Below are positions 22,777 through 31,355 of a stretch of 46,320 nt of DNA, piece after piece. How positions within the stretch are numbered: the first letter of the stretch is position 1; the number at the start of each line of letters is the position of its first letter. This DNA is from Kiritimatiellia bacterium. Its GTDB lineage: Bacteria > Verrucomicrobiota > Kiritimatiellia > RFP12 > UBA1067. The notes under the pieces were generated by a model that saw only the letters and a list, made by a program, of their open reading frames with translations, was not told the origin of the DNA and ran no database searches. The DNA lies in the NCBI GenBank assembly GCA_017454745.1, contig JAFTCL010000077.1, positions 1 to 46,320 of the forward strand. The letters are read 5' to 3'. Position numbers and translations under genes: made by a program.

Positions 22777-24249
22777 ATGGCTGACGAAAACACCGGCGCG
22801 ACCGCATCCGCGCCTTCATCCAACGAGTATCGCGACCAACGCATCGCCAATATGAAGGCACTACAGGAACTCGGTTTCAACCCGTACGGTTCGGCATTCC
22901 AGCGGGAACGGTTTTCCGACATCCGCGCCGGGTTCGAGGAGAACAAAAGCGTCCGCGCCGCCGGCCGTCTGATGACTATGCGCCGCATGGGCAAAGCCTC
23001 GTTCGCGACGGTCTGCGACGGCTCCGGGATGTTCCAACTGTTCTTCAAGAAAGATTTACTGACCGAGGCGGAATTCAAGGGGTTGAAACTGCTCGACCTC
23101 GGCGATTTCATCGGCGTCGAAGGCCGGCTGTTCACCACCCGCACCGGGGAAAAGACCATTGAAGTCGCGTCCTGGCAGCTGCTGAGCAAGGCCATCATGC
23201 AGCCGCCGGAGAAATTCCACGGTTTGCAGGACATTGAAGACCGCTACCGCCGGCGCTATTTGGATTTGATGATAAACGAAGAATCCCGCGACCGCTTCTA
23301 CAAGCGCAGCCGCATCATCGCCGAGATCCGCGCCTTTCTGCAAAGCCGGGGCTTTATGGAAGTCGAAACCCCGATCATGCAGGCCCAGGCCGGCGGAGCG
23401 GCCGCCAAGCCGTTCTTCACCCACCACAACGCGCTCGACACTGAGATGGTGCTGCGCATCGCTCCGGAACTCTACCTTAAACGGCTGATTGTTGGCGGGT
23501 TTGACAAAATCTTCGAACTGGGCAAGGATTTCCGGAACGAGGGTATCGACCGCACCCACAACCCGGAATTCACCGTGCTGGAGATTTACGAGGCCTACGG
23601 CGACCGGCTGTCGATGAAAGCCATCATCGAGGGATTGCTTCCGCATTTGTGCGACACGGTGCTGGGCAAACGTCAGGTGGAGTACGGCGAGGACAAGGAA
23701 ATAATCGACTTCACCCCGCCTTACCGAGAGGTTTCATACACCGACCTGATCAAAGAACGGATGGGCGACGACTGGTTCGACCTGCCTTTTGAAACCGCGC
23801 GGCAAAAGGCGGCAGCCGCCGGAGTGGAACTTACGCCGGAACTGACCAACATGCTGATGCTGTCCCACGAGGTTTACGACAAACTGATTGAGAAAACCTT
23901 GCGCCAGCCGACATTCGTGACGCGGCTTCCGCACCAGTTTGTGCCGCTGGCGAAGTCCTGTCCCGACGATACCGCGCTGGTTGACGTGTTTGAGTTCGTG
24001 GTGGCGGGCAAGGAGCTTTGCCCCGGCTACACCGAGCAGAACGACCCGATGGCGCAACGCGCCGCGCTCGAAGACCAGGCCGGCGAAGACACCGAGAAAA
24101 TTGACGAGGACTTCATCTCCGCGCTTGAACACGGTATGCCTCCCACCGGCGGTCTCGGCATGGGCATTGACCGGCTGATTATGATGCTCACCGGGACCGA
24201 GGTGATCCGCGACGTGATCCTATTCCCGCAAATGAGAAACCGCACTTAA
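22777..24249 (+). CDS. lysS: lysyl-tRNA synthetase, class II
   Basis: A 490-residue class II synthetase that charges tRNA-Lys. Residues about 55-160 are the OB-fold anticodon-binding domain (AAGRLMTMRRMGKASFATV). Motif 1 lies near RAFLQSRGFMEVETPIM, motif 2 is FELGKDFRNEGIDRTHNPEFT, here starting FELGKDFRNEG, and motif 3 is GLGMGIDRLIMML. Glu in ELCPGYTEQNDP belongs to the active site. Length is normal for the family (about 500). The ATG at 22777 follows TTGGAGTT and begins 14 bases after serA, so it is in the serA operon. The upstream in-frame extension to 22747 overlaps serA and has no separate ribosome binding site. Confidence 0.97.
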   Translation: MADENTGATASAPSSNEYRDQRIANMKALQELGFNPYGSAFQRERFSDIRAGFEENKSVRAAGRLMTMRRMGKASFATVCDGSGMFQLFFKKDLLTEAEFKGLKLLDLGDFIGVEGRLFTTRTGEKTIEVASWQLLSKAIMQPPEKFHGLQDIEDRYRRRYLDLMINEESRDRFYKRSRIIAEIRAFLQSRGFMEVETPIMQAQAGGAAAKPFFTHHNALDTEMVLRIAPELYLKRLIVGGFDKIFELGKDFRNEGIDRTHNPEFTVLEIYEAYGDRLSMKAIIEGLLPHLCDTVLGKRQVEYGEDKEIIDFTPPYREVSYTDLIKERMGDDWFDLPFETARQKAAAAGVELTPELTNMLMLSHEVYDKLIEKTLRQPTFVTRLPHQFVPLAKSCPDDTALVDVFEFVVAGKELCPGYTEQNDPMAQRAALEDQAGEDTEKIDEDFISALEHGMPPTGGLGMGIDRLIMMLTGTEVIRDVILFPQMRNRT

Positions 24250-24264
24250 GACGGAGTTGGCTTG

Positions 24265-24738
24265 ATGAAGATTTCCAAACTGGCGATGGCCCTATCCGAA
24301 ACCGATCTGAACGCGATGCTCACCACCGCGTTTGACCGGATGGCCCAGGAACCTCAAGCGAAAGAAATGGCGTCCAAGGTCAAGGATCCGCGCATCGCGC
24401 TCAAAGCCGGAACGATCTGCTTCAAGTGCAAGGCGGCAATGGGCTTTCTGCCGGTTCCGGTGGAAGCCCAATTGCGGCTCGCCCCGGCAGACGGCGGCAA
24501 TGCCCTCGACATCACGCTGGAGCGGGTGTCTTTGGCCATGATGGGCGGCGCGACCGTCGCTTCGCAATTGATGTCGCAGGTTGCCGGCATGGTTGCCGGC
24601 AAACCAGGACTAGCGGTGTCGGGCAGCACTCTTACCGTAGCGCTGCAAACGCTCGCCCAGACGCGGCAAATTGAATTGGGCGGCAAACTTAACGACATCA
24701 CCGTCAGCGACGGGCTGATATCGTTCGATTTGTCATAG
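24265..24738 (+). CDS. conserved-looking protein of unknown function
   Basis: A 157-residue cytoplasmic-looking protein with no signal peptide. It starts MKISKLAMALSETDLNAML and contains a beta-rich middle (RIALKAGTICFKCKAAMGF, LPVPVEAQLRLAP) and ends NDITVSDGLISFDLS. The pattern of short strands with an early SETDLNAML segment faintly recalls DUF2993/YpmS-like lipid-binding proteins, but I would not assign it. Two Cys (FKCK region) are present. ATG 24265 is chosen over TTG 24262 because a GGAG lies 8 bases upstream. It follows lysS by 15 bases and precedes the FmdB-type gene by 12, so it is in the serA-lysS operon. Confidence 0.7.
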   Translation: MKISKLAMALSETDLNAMLTTAFDRMAQEPQAKEMASKVKDPRIALKAGTICFKCKAAMGFLPVPVEAQLRLAPADGGNALDITLERVSLAMMGGATVASQLMSQVAGMVAGKPGLAVSGSTLTVALQTLAQTRQIELGGKLNDITVSDGLISFDLS

Positions 24739-24750
24739 CGGGGTTAAACC

Positions 24751-25002
24751 ATGCCCACATACGATTACGAAGCCGCTGATGCGAAAAATAGCTGCCCTTA
24801 CTGCGCAAACGGTTTTGAAACCGTGCAGTCCATCCACGACCCGCATTTGGCCGTATGCCCCAAATGCGGCGCCCCGATCAAAAGGGTAATCGCCGCACCG
24901 GCCATCGGTCGATCCAAATCAAAGTTGGACGACCGGGCAAAAGCCGCCGGGTTTACCAAACTGAAACGTTTGGGCAAGGGCGAATACGAAAAAATCTACT
25001 GA
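24751..25002 (+). CDS. FmdB-type zinc ribbon protein
   Basis: An 83-residue protein with the start MPTYDYEA typical of FmdB-family regulatory zinc ribbons (CxxC_CxxC_SSSS). The zinc site is CPYC in the first half and CPKCGAPIKR in the second. The rest is a basic tail ending KRLGKGEYEKIY. The family is widespread, and most members have no proven function; some are regulators. This one is the last gene of the serA, lysS, unknown, FmdB unit, 12 bases after its neighbour. In this copy the spacer between the two knuckles is slightly longer than usual and contains a VQSIHDPH segment. Confidence 0.88.
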   Translation: MPTYDYEAADAKNSCPYCANGFETVQSIHDPHLAVCPKCGAPIKRVIAAPAIGRSKSKLDDRAKAAGFTKLKRLGKGEYEKIY

Positions 25003-25073
25003 CCAGCCCCGGCCTGGAACAGTATCGCCGATACCGTAAGACCGAAACGGAAAGCCATTAATTGACTTGCCGG

Positions 25074-26189
25074 TCAACGGTTAAGTCCGCCAACCTTTCT
25101 GAATACCGGCTTTAGGGTGGCAGCATTCTTGGCGGTTATCGTGATCCGGGCGTCGGACGCGGAACCCGATGCGAACGCCACTGAACCGATGTTGCCCGTC
25201 CAGGCCTCAAATTCGTAACCGGCATCCGGCACTGCGGATATAGTGACACTTTCCGACCCGTCTTGCTTGATTATTACGGTGGTCATTTTCGTCGGCTCTT
25301 CACCGTCAACCTTTACCATGCCACCGTCGTTGGCGTAAGTGACAGCGGTGACCATCACCAGCAGATTGCCTTTATCGTCAAAGGAATATCCGCCGGACAG
25401 CTTGAAATCCGTCGGGGACGCGCCGTTAAACCGTATCGCATCGATGGCTGCGTTCAAGGCGATTTCGTCCTCGCTCAGCACCCGGTTGTACAGGCGGAAA
25501 GCATGGTAGGTACCCTTAAACGCCATGTTCGCGCGTCTGGGTTCACCGCCGATTACACTTTCGCAGGAGCTGTTCAATACGCTGACGGTGCCGGTGGTCG
25601 CGAGGATTTTGCTCCCGTTCTTCCAGATAGTTTGCAAATCCGGCGCAAGAGTTGCGGAAACGGACGCCCACTCCCCCGCCTCGACGACCGCTTTGGACAT
25701 AACGGAGAAATCCGATCCCGTCGGCAGGGTCTTATGCCCGTAGATGCGGATTCTTCCGTTCTTGGGATTTCCTCCGGAATTGTGTTCAAACGTGAAGGAA
25801 TGAAGCGCGTCATACTGGCTGAAAAAGGCTTCGCGCGCATTGGCGCGGTCTGGTTTTGCGGCGAACTCCACGGTGAATTTTCGCGACCCCGTAACTGTGG
25901 AAAGATAAGTGTTAGTTACCACAACGGGTTGACCGTCCGCATCGTTTGTCCATCCCTTCTCCGTCCAAGCGACAGTACCCCCCAAAAACCCGTTACAACC
26001 GTTGCCTGACAAATCAATCCACTCTTTTGCATTGTCCGAATGCTTACCCCAACCGGCGTTTTCGATGCCGTCATAGCAGGCGACCAACCCGTCCTGCACA
26101 TAAGAGCGCGCAGAAACGCCGTCCGCAAAAATTGCCCCGGCGACAAAAACGGACATAACCAGCAGAATCGCATCGAATGGCTTATTCAT
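25074..26189 (-). CDS. exported LamG-domain protein
   Basis: A 371-residue secreted protein. A signal peptide spans about residues 1-22. Residues about 30-240 match a LamG/concanavalin A-like domain: GLVACYDGIENAGWG, LDLSGNG-type segment WIDLSGNGCNGFLG, FTVEFAAKP and the late NGASPTDFKLSG. These folds commonly bind or cover carbohydrate. Residues about 300-365 resemble an InlB B-repeat (GYEFEAWTGNIGSVAFASG), a small beta module found at the end of many secreted PVC proteins. The start is supported by GGAG. It follows the phosphodiesterase-like lipoprotein by 32 bases and is probably co-transcribed with it. Binding target unknown. Confidence 0.82.
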   Translation of the reverse strand: MNKPFDAILLVMSVFVAGAIFADGVSARSYVQDGLVACYDGIENAGWGKHSDNAKEWIDLSGNGCNGFLGGTVAWTEKGWTNDADGQPVVVTNTYLSTVTGSRKFTVEFAAKPDRANAREAFFSQYDALHSFTFEHNSGGNPKNGRIRIYGHKTLPTGSDFSVMSKAVVEAGEWASVSATLAPDLQTIWKNGSKILATTGTVSVLNSSCESVIGGEPRRANMAFKGTYHAFRLYNRVLSEDEIALNAAIDAIRFNGASPTDFKLSGGYSFDDKGNLLVMVTAVTYANDGGMVKVDGEEPTKMTTVIIKQDGSESVTISAVPDAGYEFEAWTGNIGSVAFASGSASDARITITAKNAATLKPVFRKVGGLNR

Positions 26190-26221
26190 ATCAACTCCAT
26201 GCCCTTATTGTTGTAATGGCG

Positions 26222-27130
26222 TCATTTGGGCACAACCGCCGGACGGCCGCGCCAGGTTTCAGGAACGGTGTAACCGAGCAAGTCAACGATTGTCGGGGCG
26301 GTGTCCGCCAGAATTACCGGCTCGCGGAGACGATATCCATGCTTGACAGCGGGGCCGGACACCAAGAACGGGATCTCGAAACAACTCAAAAGCGGCATGC
26401 CATGTTTTTTACCTTCGCCGCCATGGTCCGCCACCAACATGATGACGGTATCTTCGCGAAGGCCGAGTTCCTCCAAACCCTTTACGAGCTTGCCAAGATT
26501 CTGGTCCACGTGAATGCAGGCATTTGTGAATTCTGGAGACCCCCAACCGCATTTGTGGCCGTAGCAGTCGGGCAGATGCTGGTAAAGGAAAGTCAATTTA
26601 GACTGGTGTTCCTTCAACTGTTCAAGGCACGCCGCCAAAGTGTCGTCGTCCCGCCGTTCAAGCGATCCTTCCGAAAAATAACGCACATAATCGACCTCGT
26701 TAGTGGCATGAACGAACCCGATGCCGTCCCAGTTGTAAACCGATACCGTATAGGCGGAAGGATCCTGACGCTTGATTTCGTGAAAGACACATGGCGGTAT
26801 ACCGCGATCTGTCACCTCAAAAGCCGCCACGTCCGGCTTTTTACTGTTCCAGTTGCGGTAGCCGTGGATCTCCACCACCGTGCCGAACATCGCCGTTGCC
26901 CAGTTGATGCCGGATGAAGTCGGGAAACTGTCGCGCCCAACGGCAAACAGCCCTTCCTCTTTTAGTTTAGTGAGATTGGGCATAACGTCCCACGGAATCC
27001 ATTGCGCACCGAAACCGTCCACCCCTACTAAAACAATACGTTTAGCCACCGGACGATTCCCTTCGATACTGGTAGCCATACATCCGACGAAAAGTGCCGC
27101 CAACAACAAAGCAAAACCTACCCGTCTCAT
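26222..27130 (-). CDS. alkaline-phosphatase-superfamily lipoprotein (nucleotide pyrophosphatase/phosphodiesterase type)
   Basis: A 302-residue protein of the type I phosphodiesterase/nucleotide pyrophosphatase fold. A lipobox (LFVGC, Cys17) predicts attachment to the envelope. Metal and nucleophile sites are visible: Asp38 in VGVDGF, a probable Ser73 nucleophile in FPTSSGINW, Asp and His in LPDCYGHKCG, ADHGG and a later His in KKHGMP. The order matches the family. Family members hydrolyse phosphomonoesters or phosphodiesters in the periplasm; the substrate is not known. A promoter is proposed at 27176-27205. The LamG gene follows on the same strand. It ends in a WRGRPAVVP segment, commonly seen in sulfatase/phosphatase folds. 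Confidence 0.85.
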   Translation of the reverse strand: MRRVGFALLLAALFVGCMATSIEGNRPVAKRIVLVGVDGFGAQWIPWDVMPNLTKLKEEGLFAVGRDSFPTSSGINWATAMFGTVVEIHGYRNWNSKKPDVAAFEVTDRGIPPCVFHEIKRQDPSAYTVSVYNWDGIGFVHATNEVDYVRYFSEGSLERRDDDTLAACLEQLKEHQSKLTFLYQHLPDCYGHKCGWGSPEFTNACIHVDQNLGKLVKGLEELGLREDTVIMLVADHGGEGKKHGMPLLSCFEIPFLVSGPAVKHGYRLREPVILADTAPTIVDLLGYTVPETWRGRPAVVPK

Positions 27131-27175
27131 ATCCCCTCACAACAGTTGAAACCCTTACAAACGAACCGAAGCGGT

Positions 27176-27205
27176 ATTTTACATTACACCGGCCGGTTTT
27201 GTAAA
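27176..27205 (-). promoter_or_regulatory. predicted promoter of the phosphodiesterase-LamG pair
   Basis: Minus strand TTTACA (27200-27205), 18-bp spacer, TAAAAT (27176-27181). The spacer contains the 10-bp palindrome ACCGGCCGGT (27188-27197), which could be an operator. Confidence 0.4.
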
Positions 27206-27237
27206 GCCGCAAAGGCCACACCTAAAACGAAAAACAC

Positions 27238-27267
27238 AAAAAAGGCATCCGGTTTCCCGGATGCCTT
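27238..27267 (-). terminator. Rho-independent terminator after secY
   Basis: A perfect 11-bp stem (27242-27252 with 27257-27267, AAGGCATCCGG) with a 4-base loop is followed on the minus strand by TTTTTTGTGTTTT. It ends the whole ribosomal supercluster 22 bases after secY, so adk, map, infA, rpmJ, rpsM and later genes are not continued here. Confidence 0.92.
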
Positions 27268-27289
27268 AATACAATCACAACCCGTTCGG

Positions 27290-28672
27290 TCAGCGCCGGC
27301 TGCGGAGTTGGCCATGACGGAGGAAGCCGTCATAATTGCGCATCAGCAAGTGCGACTCCATCTGGCGCAAAGTGTCAAGCGCCACACCGACGATAATCAG
27401 CAAGCTGGTGCCGCCGAAGAAGGAAGCCATTTCCCACGGCAACTTCATGAAGCCGCGCAAAACCTGCGGCAACAAGGCGATGATCAGCAAACCGATGCCG
27501 CCGATCAAGGTGACGCGGGTCATCAACGCATCCAAATACTCCGCCGTGGCACGGCCGGGACGGACTCCGGGCACATACGAACCATCGCGCTTCAGATTCT
27601 CGGAGATGCGCACGGCATTGAACTGCGTGGCAACCCAGAAGAAACAGAAGAACATGATCAGGATGGAATAAAGGGTCAGATGCAACGGACTGGTGAAATC
27701 GACAAGCTCATTTCCCAACCAACGCAACCATCCCAAGACCGGATTCTTGGCCTCAACCGGAATACGGCTAAGCAACATAGCCGGGAACGTAATCAGCGGG
27801 CCGGCGAAGATGATCGGCATAACACCGGTGTAGTTCACGCGCAGCGGCATATAAGTCTGCTGCATCCCGTAAGTGTTGCCGCCCCCCACCGAACGGCGGG
27901 TGCTGTGGATCGGGACTTTACGCAAACCTTGGGTAATCATAACCGTACCCATGGTAACCGCGAAACCGAACGCCAGCAAAATCATCAACTCGACCGGGCT
28001 GTGGGTGGCTTCCATCCCCTCGACACCGAAATAACGCTGCCACGCCTCAAGGCAGGCGGCCGGCAAACGAGAGGTGATGTTGATCATGATGATCAGCGAA
28101 CCGCCGTTGCCGATACCCCGCTGGGTGATCTGGTCGGCCAACCACATCACAAAAAGCGAAGCGGAAGTCATGCAGATCACGGTCATGATGACAAACCACG
28201 GACCGGGGGTGGTGACGATGGTGATGTTACCCAATCCCATCGAAGTGGGATTTTGCAACAGCGTGGTGATGCCAAACGACTGGAACACGCAGATGCCGAT
28301 GGTAAGGTAACGGGTATATTCAGCCAGCTTCATGCGGCCCGATTCGCCTTCGCGGGACAAACGCTCAAGCTGCGGGATAACCGCAGTAAGCAGCTGGATG
28401 ATAATCTGGGCACTGATGTAAGGCCAGATGCTTAGGAAGCCGACCGCGCACTGTCCCAGCGCACCGCCGCTGAAAAGGTTGAAGAAATCCATGACGCCGC
28501 CGCCTGCGGACTGTTCGCGGATTGCATCCAACGCCTTGGAGAGCGTCTGCCAATCCACGCCCGGCGTCGGGATCATGGACAGCATACGGCAGATGAACAC
28601 CAAACCGAGAGTCAGCAGGATGCGCTTGCGCAACTCAGGGATTTTGAAGGTGTTTGCAAATGTCTTGAGCAT
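27290..28672 (-). CDS. secY: SecY, protein translocase channel subunit
   Basis: A 460-residue polytopic membrane protein, the channel of the Sec translocon. It has about ten transmembrane helices. Conserved parts include the N-terminal RKRILLTLGLVFICR with the TPG motif (IPTPGVDW), the plug region after it, the TLGICVFQSFG-like helix and the GNGGSLIIMINI segment, then the C-terminal YVPGVRPGRATAEYL and LIIVGVALDTLRQMES. Length is close to the usual 430-450. It follows rplO by 86 bases and is the last gene of the supercluster, before a strong terminator. It ends in a short basic tail (RHGQLRSRR). Confidence 0.96.
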   Translation of the reverse strand: MLKTFANTFKIPELRKRILLTLGLVFICRMLSMIPTPGVDWQTLSKALDAIREQSAGGGVMDFFNLFSGGALGQCAVGFLSIWPYISAQIIIQLLTAVIPQLERLSREGESGRMKLAEYTRYLTIGICVFQSFGITTLLQNPTSMGLGNITIVTTPGPWFVIMTVICMTSASLFVMWLADQITQRGIGNGGSLIIMINITSRLPAACLEAWQRYFGVEGMEATHSPVELMILLAFGFAVTMGTVMITQGLRKVPIHSTRRSVGGGNTYGMQQTYMPLRVNYTGVMPIIFAGPLITFPAMLLSRIPVEAKNPVLGWLRWLGNELVDFTSPLHLTLYSILIMFFCFFWVATQFNAVRISENLKRDGSYVPGVRPGRATAEYLDALMTRVTLIGGIGLLIIALLPQVLRGFMKLPWEMASFFGGTSLLIIVGVALDTLRQMESHLLMRNYDGFLRHGQLRSRR

Positions 28673-28758
28673 GAAGCACCCTTTAAAAAGTGACGATAAA
28701 ACAGGTTAAGCCGCGGGGCGTCCGCCGTTTCAAGACGGGCGCCCCCGGCATGCAAACG

Positions 28759-29286
28759 CTAAGCTTTCGCCTTGGCGCTAGCCTTTGCCGCTTTGCGGGC
28801 GGCAAGACCGGCGGCCTTCCGCTTCTCCTGGAAGCTGGGGCCGTCGCGCAACGGAAGCACGGTACCGCCGGCGGCCTCGATCTTGGCCTTGGCGGAGGCG
28901 CTGACCCCGTTAACCTTAACGGTCAACTTCTTGGTCAACTCACCCTTGCCGAGCACCTTAACGCCGTCAAACTTGGCGCCAAGCATCCCCTGCTCGCGCA
29001 GGAAATCCAAGGTAACCTCGGTGCCTTCGTCGAACTTATCCAACGTGCAAACGTTCACCGCCAAGAAATTGAGGCGGTTGGGGTTCTTGAAGCCGCGTTT
29101 CGGGAGCCGACGGATGAGCGGCATCTGGCCGCCTTCAAAACCGAGCTTGCCCTTGTGGCCCTTGCGGGACTGCTGGCCCTTCTGGCCCTTGCCGGAAGTT
29201 TTACCCAAACCCGAACCGGCACCGCGACCGACGCGTTTACGAGTCTTGCGGGCACCGGGGGTGTTTTTAAGTGAAGAGAGATCCAT
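28759..29286 (-). CDS. rplO: 50S ribosomal protein L15
   Basis: A 175-residue large-subunit protein. The Gly/Arg-rich start ([23 protein letters not shown]) and [20 protein letters not shown] are diagnostic. The core ends with KAKIEAAGG. The final 25 residues ([16 protein letters not shown]) are an Ala/Lys-rich extension absent from E. coli L15 (144 residues). It lies 18 bases after rpsE; the position where rpmD (L30) normally sits is empty. Confidence 0.96.
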   Translation of the reverse strand: MDLSSLKNTPGARKTRKRVGRGAGSGLGKTSGKGQKGQQSRKGHKGKLGFEGGQMPLIRRLPKRGFKNPNRLNFLAVNVCTLDKFDEGTEVTLDFLREQGMLGAKFDGVKVLGKGELTKKLTVKVNGVSASAKAKIEAAGGTVLPLRDGPSFQEKRKAAGLAARKAAKASAKAKA

Positions 29287-29303
29287 GATGGAAACCTTTC
29301 TGG

Positions 29304-29792
29304 TTAAGCGCGGGCAGCGGCGATTTCATCGGCGGAGCGCAACTGGTTCAGCGCGTCAACCGTCGCCTTGACCACGTTCAAACGGTTTTTGGAGCCTAGC
29401 GATTTACCGACCGCGTCGCGGACACCAGCCGCCTCAAGCAACGGGCGCATACCGCCGCCGACGATCAAACCGGTGCCGTCAGGCGCGGGCTTAAGCAACA
29501 CCCGGCCACCGTCGCAAACGCCGGTAACCTCGTGCGGGATCGTCTTGCCGGAGAGCTTGACGCTCATCATATTCTTGCGCGCGGCATCGCCGCCCTTGCG
29601 GATGGCATCGCTAACCTCGTTGGCCTTGCCGAAGCCGAAACCAACGTGCCCTTCGCCGTCACCGACCACTACGACAGCGCTGAAGCTGAAACGGCGGCCA
29701 CCCTTGACTACTTTGGCGCAACGGTTCACGAACACCACGTGCTCGATCATGTCACTCTGCTGCTCGTCCCTGCGGGAGAATTTCTCTGCCAT
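29304..29792 (-). CDS. rpsE: 30S ribosomal protein S5
   Basis: A 162-residue small-subunit protein that helps set decoding accuracy. The pattern [25 protein letters not shown], here beginning [12 protein letters not shown], and [52 protein letters not shown] are typical. Length is normal. Its ATG overlaps the rplR stop by one base (TAATG), indicating translational coupling. Confidence 0.98.
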   Translation of the reverse strand: MAEKFSRRDEQQSDMIEHVVFVNRCAKVVKGGRRFSFSAVVVVGDGEGHVGFGFGKANEVSDAIRKGGDAARKNMMSVKLSGKTIPHEVTGVCDGGRVLLKPAPDGTGLIVGGGMRPLLEAAGVRDAVGKSLGSKNRLNVVKATVDALNQLRSADEIAAARA

Positions 29793-30175
29793 TATTTAGT
29801 CTCCTCGGCCGTCGCGGCGACAGCCTTCTCCGAGATTTTCAGACCGGCGGCCACTGCGGAATCGACAATCTGCTTCACGCGGCCGTGGAACTTGAATCCA
29901 CCGCGGTCAACCACCACAATGGAGATACCCTTAGCTTTTGCCGCTTCGGCGGCCTGTTCGCCAAGCCACTTTGCGGTTTCGATGTTGCAGGGCTTCTTAT
30001 CCTTGATGGTGGAAGCCGAAGCCAACGTTGTCATGGCGCGGTCATCGATGAACTGCACGTACATGTGCTTGTTCGAGACGAAGATGGCCATGCGGGGACG
30101 GGCCGCCGTACCCTTGATGCGCTGGCGAAGGCGCATGTGGCGGATAGCCCGCTGATCTTTACGATTGAAACTCAT
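29792..30175 (-). CDS. rplR: 50S ribosomal protein L18
   Basis: A 127-residue 5S rRNA-binding protein. It has the typical RQRIKGTAARPRMAIFVSNKHMYVQFID segment, shown here by KGTAARPRMAIFVSN, and the C-terminal region with KIVVVDRGGFKFHGRVK-like sequence (VVVDRGGFKFHGRV). Its stop overlaps the rpsE start by one base. A C-terminal ATAEETK tail follows the family core. Gene order rplF, rplR, rpsE is standard. Confidence 0.97.
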   Translation of the reverse strand: MSFNRKDQRAIRHMRLRQRIKGTAARPRMAIFVSNKHMYVQFIDDRAMTTLASASTIKDKKPCNIETAKWLGEQAAEAAKAKGISIVVVDRGGFKFHGRVKQIVDSAVAAGLKISEKAVAATAEETK

Positions 30176-30200
30176 GTTGTAAAACTCCGTTCAGGCGGCG

Positions 30201-30740
30201 TTACGCCACCGTCTTACCCTGCTTGCGGCGGATCTTCTCACCGACGTACTTGATACCCTTGCCCTTGTAAGGCTCGGCCGGATAGTAACTGCGGATGCGG
30301 GCAGCGGAATCGCCGACCAGCTCTTTGTCGCAACCCTCAACCGTGATGTTCACGCCGTTGGCGTCAACCGTCACCTTGAGTCCGTCAGGGATCTGGAAAT
30401 CCTTCGGAGAGGCGAAACCGAGCGACATGCTCAAAACATTGCCGTTCAGCACCGCCTTAAAACCGGTACCTTCAATATTGAGGGCCTTCTTGTAACCCTG
30501 GGAAACGCCGATCACCATATTGTTGATCAGGGTGCGGGAGAGGCCGTGGAAGCTCTTCTGCTCGCGGGAATCGTCCCGGCGGGAGACCGTAATCTGGCCA
30601 TTGTCAACCGAAACGCCGATCCCGTCGCACAATACGCGGGTCAGCTCACCCAGCTTGCCCTTCACCGTAACCCGGCTACCGTCAACCTTCACCTCAACCC
30701 CGGCAGGGATCGCGATGGGCTGTCTACCAATTCTCGACAT
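30201..30740 (-). CDS. rplF: 50S ribosomal protein L6
   Basis: A 179-residue protein at the factor-binding side of the 50S subunit, built of two similar domains. It starts MSRIGRQPIAIPAGV and ends with the hallmark PAEPYKGKGIKYVGEKIRRKQGK, here seen as EPYKGKGIKYVGE. Length is normal (177 in E. coli). It lies 25 bases before rplR and 13 after rpsH. Confidence 0.98.
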   Translation of the reverse strand: MSRIGRQPIAIPAGVEVKVDGSRVTVKGKLGELTRVLCDGIGVSVDNGQITVSRRDDSREQKSFHGLSRTLINNMVIGVSQGYKKALNIEGTGFKAVLNGNVLSMSLGFASPKDFQIPDGLKVTVDANGVNITVEGCDKELVGDSAARIRSYYPAEPYKGKGIKYVGEKIRRKQGKTVA

Positions 30741-30753
30741 TGTACTGTCCCCC

Positions 30754-31143
30754 TTACCAAACCGTGCAAATCAACTCACCGCCGAGGTTGCGCTTCTTGG
30801 CGTCTTTGCCGCTCAGAATACCGCCGGAGGTGCTAAGAATCGCGATGCCCAGCCCGCCCAGCACCACGGGAATCTCCTTGGTGCCGCAGAATTTGCGGAG
30901 GCCGGGACGGCTTTCGCGGCGGAGGCCGCGGATAGCCGATTCGGCCCGCTCGTTGTACTTCAACTCGACGGTCATCACGCGAGGGATCTCGGTGGTGGTC
31001 GTGAAGTCGGAGATATAGCCCTCTTCCTTCATCACGCGGGCAATCTCGCCCTTGATACGGGAGGCGGGGATATCAACCGTGGCGTGTCCGGCCTTGATGG
31101 CGTTGCGGATACGCAGCAGCATATCAGAAATCGGATCTGTCAT
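30754..31143 (-). CDS. rpsH: 30S ribosomal protein S8
   Basis: A 129-residue 16S rRNA-binding protein. The start MTDPISDMLLRIRNAIKAGH and the C-terminal STSGGILSGKDAKKRNLGGELICTVW are typical; the latter contains the rRNA-binding STSGGILS motif. In E. coli S8 also represses its operon by binding an mRNA mimic; whether such a site exists here was not established. It lies 12 bases after rpsN. Confidence 0.98.
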   Translation of the reverse strand: MTDPISDMLLRIRNAIKAGHATVDIPASRIKGEIARVMKEEGYISDFTTTTEIPRVMTVELKYNERAESAIRGLRRESRPGLRKFCGTKEIPVVLGGLGIAILSTSGGILSGKDAKKRNLGGELICTVW

Positions 31144-31155
31144 TGAAAAATCTCC

Positions 31156-31341
31156 TTACCAGCTCGCCTTGGTGATGCCCGGAATCATACCGGAAACGGC
31201 CAGCTCGCGGAAGCACAGACGGCAGAGCTGGAACTTACGGATGTAGCCGCGGGCGCGCCCGCAACGGGAGCAGCGGCAGTATCCGCGCGATTTGAATTTC
31301 GGCGCGCGCTTGGACTTGACGATCAAACAGGTTTTTGCCAT
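31156..31341 (-). CDS. rpsN: 30S ribosomal protein S14, zinc-binding type
   Basis: A 61-residue S14 of the short, zinc-containing (C+) type. The zinc site is Cys24, Cys27, Cys40 and Cys43 (YCRCSRCGR and [10 protein letters not shown]). An additional Cys lies at residue 22. The C-terminal [12 protein letters not shown] is the usual ending. It is in the standard place between rplE and rpsH. A zinc-free S14 paralogue, where present in bacteria, is usually elsewhere; none is in this window. Confidence 0.97.
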   Translation of the reverse strand: MAKTCLIVKSKRAPKFKSRGYCRCSRCGRARGYIRKFQLCRLCFRELAVSGMIPGITKASW

Positions 31342-31355
31342 AACTCAACTACTCC

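Noticed and set aside
25002..25077. TTGAC...GTCAA inverted repeat at the end of the LamG gene considered as a terminator
   Set aside because: The stem is only 5 bp and lacks a T run; not supported.
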